This document shows positions 61,001-64,000 of a stretch of 64,000 nt of DNA, in pieces. Both the position numbers and the translations under genes were made by a program. Under the pieces are notes generated by a model. The model saw only the letters and a list, made by a program, of their open reading frames with translations, made no database searches and had not been told where the DNA came from. Every line of letters starts with the position of its first letter. Position 1 is the first letter of the stretch. The stretch lies in assembly GCA_963853835.1 (NCBI GenBank), contig OY970823.1, forward strand, positions 12,976,001-13,040,000, written 5' to 3'. This DNA is from Calendula officinalis. Lineage: Eukaryota; Streptophyta; Magnoliopsida; Asterales; Asteraceae.

Positions 61001-62339
61001 AATTGAAACTAGAAAGTACAAAGTTATGATTTCATTATAACTAGAAATTGTACAAGTTGAAATTATATGATTAACTAGAAATATACAAAGTTATATATAT
61101 TAAGATGTATGAAGTTATAAATTATTATAACTAGGTAATTATACAAGTATAATATAAGTATTTTACAAGTCATGTAATACAATAGATTAATGATCAAGTA
61201 AAAATAACAAGAACCTATATTTAACTAGTTCAAGTTAAATATAAGAAAGGTTTAAACAAACTAAAGAATTATTATATATAGTCTTTATATAATAAGTTTA
61301 TTGGTTTCACCAAGTATAAACCGGTGATTGTGTTAGCTTAAGTTTCATCATGGTTGTTAAAGCTAGTGGGAGCTACACAAGAAAATCACAAAGTTTATAA
61401 GTGTGTCATTAAGACATAAGTTTTGGTTGAATCTAATAAGTCAAAAGAAATGTTTAATTTCATTATTAGAGATATGAAGAACTAGGTATGTTAAACTAGG
61501 TTTATGTTTCAAGTTCATGAATCATAAAAGATTTAAAAGTTTAACATAAGTTTATAAGTTTTTCAAGTAAGATAAAACAAGTAAGTTTTATTCTAGATAA
61601 GATTTTTCACAAAATCTAGTAGAACGTTTTGTACACCTCGTTTTAGGTATACATGTAAGATCGTGCAAATTCTTGAAACTATAAGTTTTAAAGAATTGTT
61701 CTTGAGTTTTAAAAAGGTGTCTTGTAGAACTCTTCAATTCACAAGTCAGACATTTTAAACAAGGATTAAGATTGGAATAAATGTTTAAGTTTAGTTTAAG
61801 ACTTAAACAAACCCAAGAAAATCTTAGATCTAAGTACTATCCACCTAATGGAACACCTCACTTGTTAAACGATATTCATATTGTAAGGATAAAGAACCTT
61901 AGATATGGATTCAAATCATTGCGAGTGTTAGGGTGCGTAAGGTTCTGTGATAATCGGGAGTCCCGGCGCAGAGCATCGCACTGTCTTAGATGGTCTGATC
62001 TATTTTGGTGATAATCGGGAGTCCCGGCCCAAAAAGTACTTGGGTAGAATAAACATACTAGACTTTATTACTAACTTAGAAATGTACAATTATATTGTAC
62101 AAGGTTGTAATAAGTTATAAGTCTAAAGATTCTACGACCCCTAGGAATCGTGTCAAGTCTTGATACGATCGGTAAGGAAGTTACCTACCAGAAATAGCAT
62201 GTTTCGTCGGGAAGTGCCCAAACCTTGCGGCGAGTGTGTGATATATGGATCCTAGGCTTAAAATATTAATTATGGGTTTATAATATATTTTAGAGAATTT
62301 TTATTGATGATTACTAATTAAACTGGGTTTGATTTGTAG
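58020..62339. other. AT-rich, probably LTR-retrotransposon-derived, no gene
   Basis: No protein family recognised in any frame. Features: - strand AGTGGGAG near 59093, like a Copia polypurine tract; a half-repeat pair near 60640 and 60790 (ggatttgcgaatatccaaca and ggatttctcaaatatccatt); a repeated phrase gataatcgggagtcccggc at 61950 and 62011; a strongly AT-rich stretch 60850-61300. It may be the leader of the Copia element whose gag starts at 62340, but no primer-binding site was found. Confidence 0.4.
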
Positions 62340-62968
62340 ATGGCAGCAACAAACACAATGATAACCTACAACAAACTCTCACAACGTTTCTTCCTAGGAA
62401 AGAAAGAAAAGACTGGGTCAAATTTCCTCAATTGGAAGTGTGATTTTAAGATCATGCTCAGACAAGAGAGGGAAAGGATTGACCGAGAAAGAAACGTATT
62501 GAGAACCCCTGCCAAGGATGAAGAAAACGAACCAGGACAAGCATTTTACGCTTGTAAGGCGTTCGCTTCTTGCAAAATGGCTAAGGGAGCATCAGTAGGT
62601 GCACACGTCATGAGAATGAAAGTGCATGTTGATCACCTTACTAGACTTGGTCAACACATGCCATTGCAGTTTGCAATTGACATGATACTCAACTCATTGT
62701 CCGATGACTACAAATTCTTTGTAACCAAGTACAGCAAACGTGATATGGATAATTCCATTCCCGAGCTACAATCTATGCTCGAGGCTGTTGAGTTGAATAT
62801 TGAGACCAATTCTAAAAGGGGTCGCACAACTGATGGCAGCGATGAGAATGGGCATGGTGGTAAAGGAAAGGGTAAAACCTATCCTAACCAAGGAGTGCCA
62901 AATGGTAAATGTGTCAATCAAAAGGTCAAGAAGGTTAAGCCTAACACTGCGAGGACCGAGAACCGGTG
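62340..62968 (+). pseudogene. Copia gag fragment cut by an LTR insertion
   Basis: The frame starts MAATNTMITYNKLSQRF and carries gag motifs LNWKCDFKIMLRQE, AFASCKMAKGASVGAHVMRM, LTRLGQHMPLQFAIDMILNS and LPxxY-like LSDDYKFFVTKY (UBN2/Retrotran_gag family). A stretch that should join the first motif to the AFYACKAF part is missing (after about residue 60), an internal deletion. After ARTENR the reading enters the LTR at 62969, so the last residues before the stop are LTR-encoded. Protease and pol are absent here. Confidence 0.78.
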
Positions 62969-63937
62969 TGTTAGTCCCAAGACTAAGTAAATAAGATTTG
63001 ATGCTCGATAGCCAAGAAGAATAAACAACAGCTGAAGTATGTATCTCAGCTGAAGCAAGTATATACAATAAACCTTCAGCTGAGTACGTACTTAGCTTTA
63101 GGATACAAGTCAAATCAGCAGCTATTAACGAGAGTTCATTCGAAGTCTATGACCAAAGGACAAAGACAAGAAGAAGACTATCCAGCTGATTGTGGAATCA
63201 GCTGATAGTACCTGCTGCAGATGAAGACTTAAAGGAAATGTTCATTGACACCTTGAACATTTCCCTTTCCCGCTCAAAGAAGAAGAAAACGATGAATATC
63301 TTCTATTTTGGAATAGAAGATAATGACAGTACAACTTTATCATTTGTCCCTCGAACATGTAAAGAGAAAGTCAACAACTTCTGTACTTGTGTAGTACACC
63401 TTTCACTGTGCGTCAGAAAAGGTACCGGAAGAAGTGGACACAAAGTACACTCGGGACAATAACTTGTGCAATAGCATTTAATGATCCATGGCAAGTCTAC
63501 ATCGACGAATAATATGTTTACACGTCGTCAAACTTGTGGACTAAGGAACATGGATCTTGGGCTATAAATATAGACGTAAATGCTTGCATTTAAACAACCT
63601 TTAGAATACCCTAGAAATCATAAGCACAAGAACATTCTCTGAGAGTTAGTTATTGTCTAAGTATTAACTCCTCCATAGTTATTACTAAGGCATTAATATC
63701 AGTTGTTAGTATCAGCTGATATAACTCTCATTGTATACTCTTCTAGTTTGAGCGGTCTAAAGTGTCAACTCAAGTATAGAGTTTTAGGTAGTGTGTACTA
63801 TCTATTTCCGCAAACTTTGTATTGTATTAAGCTGTTTTTAATAAAACTCTTAATCATTGAAATCTTGTTGTTATTTACCTATCGTATCTTCGTTACTCAG
63901 TCATAACGCAACACGGTTGTGATGTTGGGATCCAACA
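62969..63937 (+). mobile_element. 5' LTR of a Sirevirus-like Copia element
   Basis: Starts TGTTAGTCCCAAGACTAAG, ends GGGATCCAACA, about 969 bp, nearly identical by eye to the - strand LTR at 25804-26773. Followed by a primer-binding site, so this is a 5' LTR whose element continues beyond the window. It contains six CAGCTG palindromes (63029, 63047, 63077, 63183, 63199, 63713). A TATA-like ctataaata is near 63560. A 90-residue frame (63190-63462) is shared with the other copy. Confidence 0.9.
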
Positions 63938-63939
63938 AC

Positions 63940-63951
63940 TGGTATCAGAGT
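63940..63951 (+). other. Primer-binding site (initiator Met-tRNA)
   Basis: TGGTATCAGAG begins two bases after the LTR end and matches the 3' end of plant initiator methionine tRNA in complement, the usual primer for Copia elements. An ATG at 63993 near the window end may start a coding frame, but too little is visible. Confidence 0.85.
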
Positions 63952-64000
63952 GGGTGTCAAAATTGTTTTTCCATCAATTTTGAGCATCTGTTATGGCTGA

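Noticed and set aside
61781..62011. 76-residue + strand frame
   Set aside because: No motif; part of it comes from a repeated phrase gataatcgggagtcccgg that is not coding.

Overview
This is nuclear genomic DNA from a flowering plant. The genes have introns with GT/AG ends, and the AT-rich spacers are full of plant transposons (Stowaway and hAT MITEs, MULEs, Harbinger, Helitron, Copia and Gypsy elements, SINEs, a LINE). The repeat style and LTR ends suggest a eudicot, possibly Asteraceae, but that is an impression and no single sequence proves it. There is one assembly gap (54051-54250).

Four host genes can be rebuilt exon by exon with no frame break. (1) 1644-4174, + strand: an LRR receptor-like kinase of the RKL1/RLK902 type, two exons. 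(2) 17693-20847, - strand: a complete six-exon ARL8-type small GTPase of 184 residues, with introns carrying a hAT element and a hairpin MITE. (3) 36881-39258, + strand: a four-exon, strongly divergent actin of 370 residues. (4) 43148-47771, - strand: a second four-exon actin of 381 residues, whose 3.2-kb last intron holds a Harbinger transposon and a SINE. The two actins point toward each other and keep the three classical plant actin intron positions. Both have a shortened DNase-I loop and lack the conserved catalytic-pocket histidine, so they look like a diverging, non-canonical actin pair.

Most of the rest is mobile DNA. 4.9-10.7 kb: Stowaway, MULE and hAT MITEs plus a Helitron-like 3' end, with captured pieces of an ETG1/MCM-binding-protein-like gene and of a serine-rich-family gene behind it. 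10.8-15.3 kb: a 4.5-kb MULE-like element bounded by (AT)n, carrying a CCHC zinc-knuckle fragment on one strand and a Ulp1/C48-protease-like fragment on the other. 22.7-25.8 kb: a Tourist/Harbinger-like element and a MULE with a perfect 9-bp target duplication. 25.8-30.1 kb: the 3' part of a Sirevirus-like Copia element (LTR, polypurine tract, long coiled-coil env-like frame) on the - strand, joined head-to-head to a 5'-truncated Copia element on the + strand (30.1-35.7 kb). The last frame of that Copia element holds two reverse transcriptases in tandem.

48.6-58.0 kb: a truncated LINE, a Helitron-like element, SINE-like and MITE remnants, the gap, a Gypsy solo LTR with 5-bp target duplication, and a decayed Helitron PIF1 helicase. 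58-62.3 kb is AT-rich with no recognisable gene. A Copia gag fragment at 62340 is cut by the 5' LTR of another Sirevirus-like element (62969-63937), which runs off the window and belongs to the same family as the LTR at 25.8 kb. No rRNA, tRNA or CRISPR was found.
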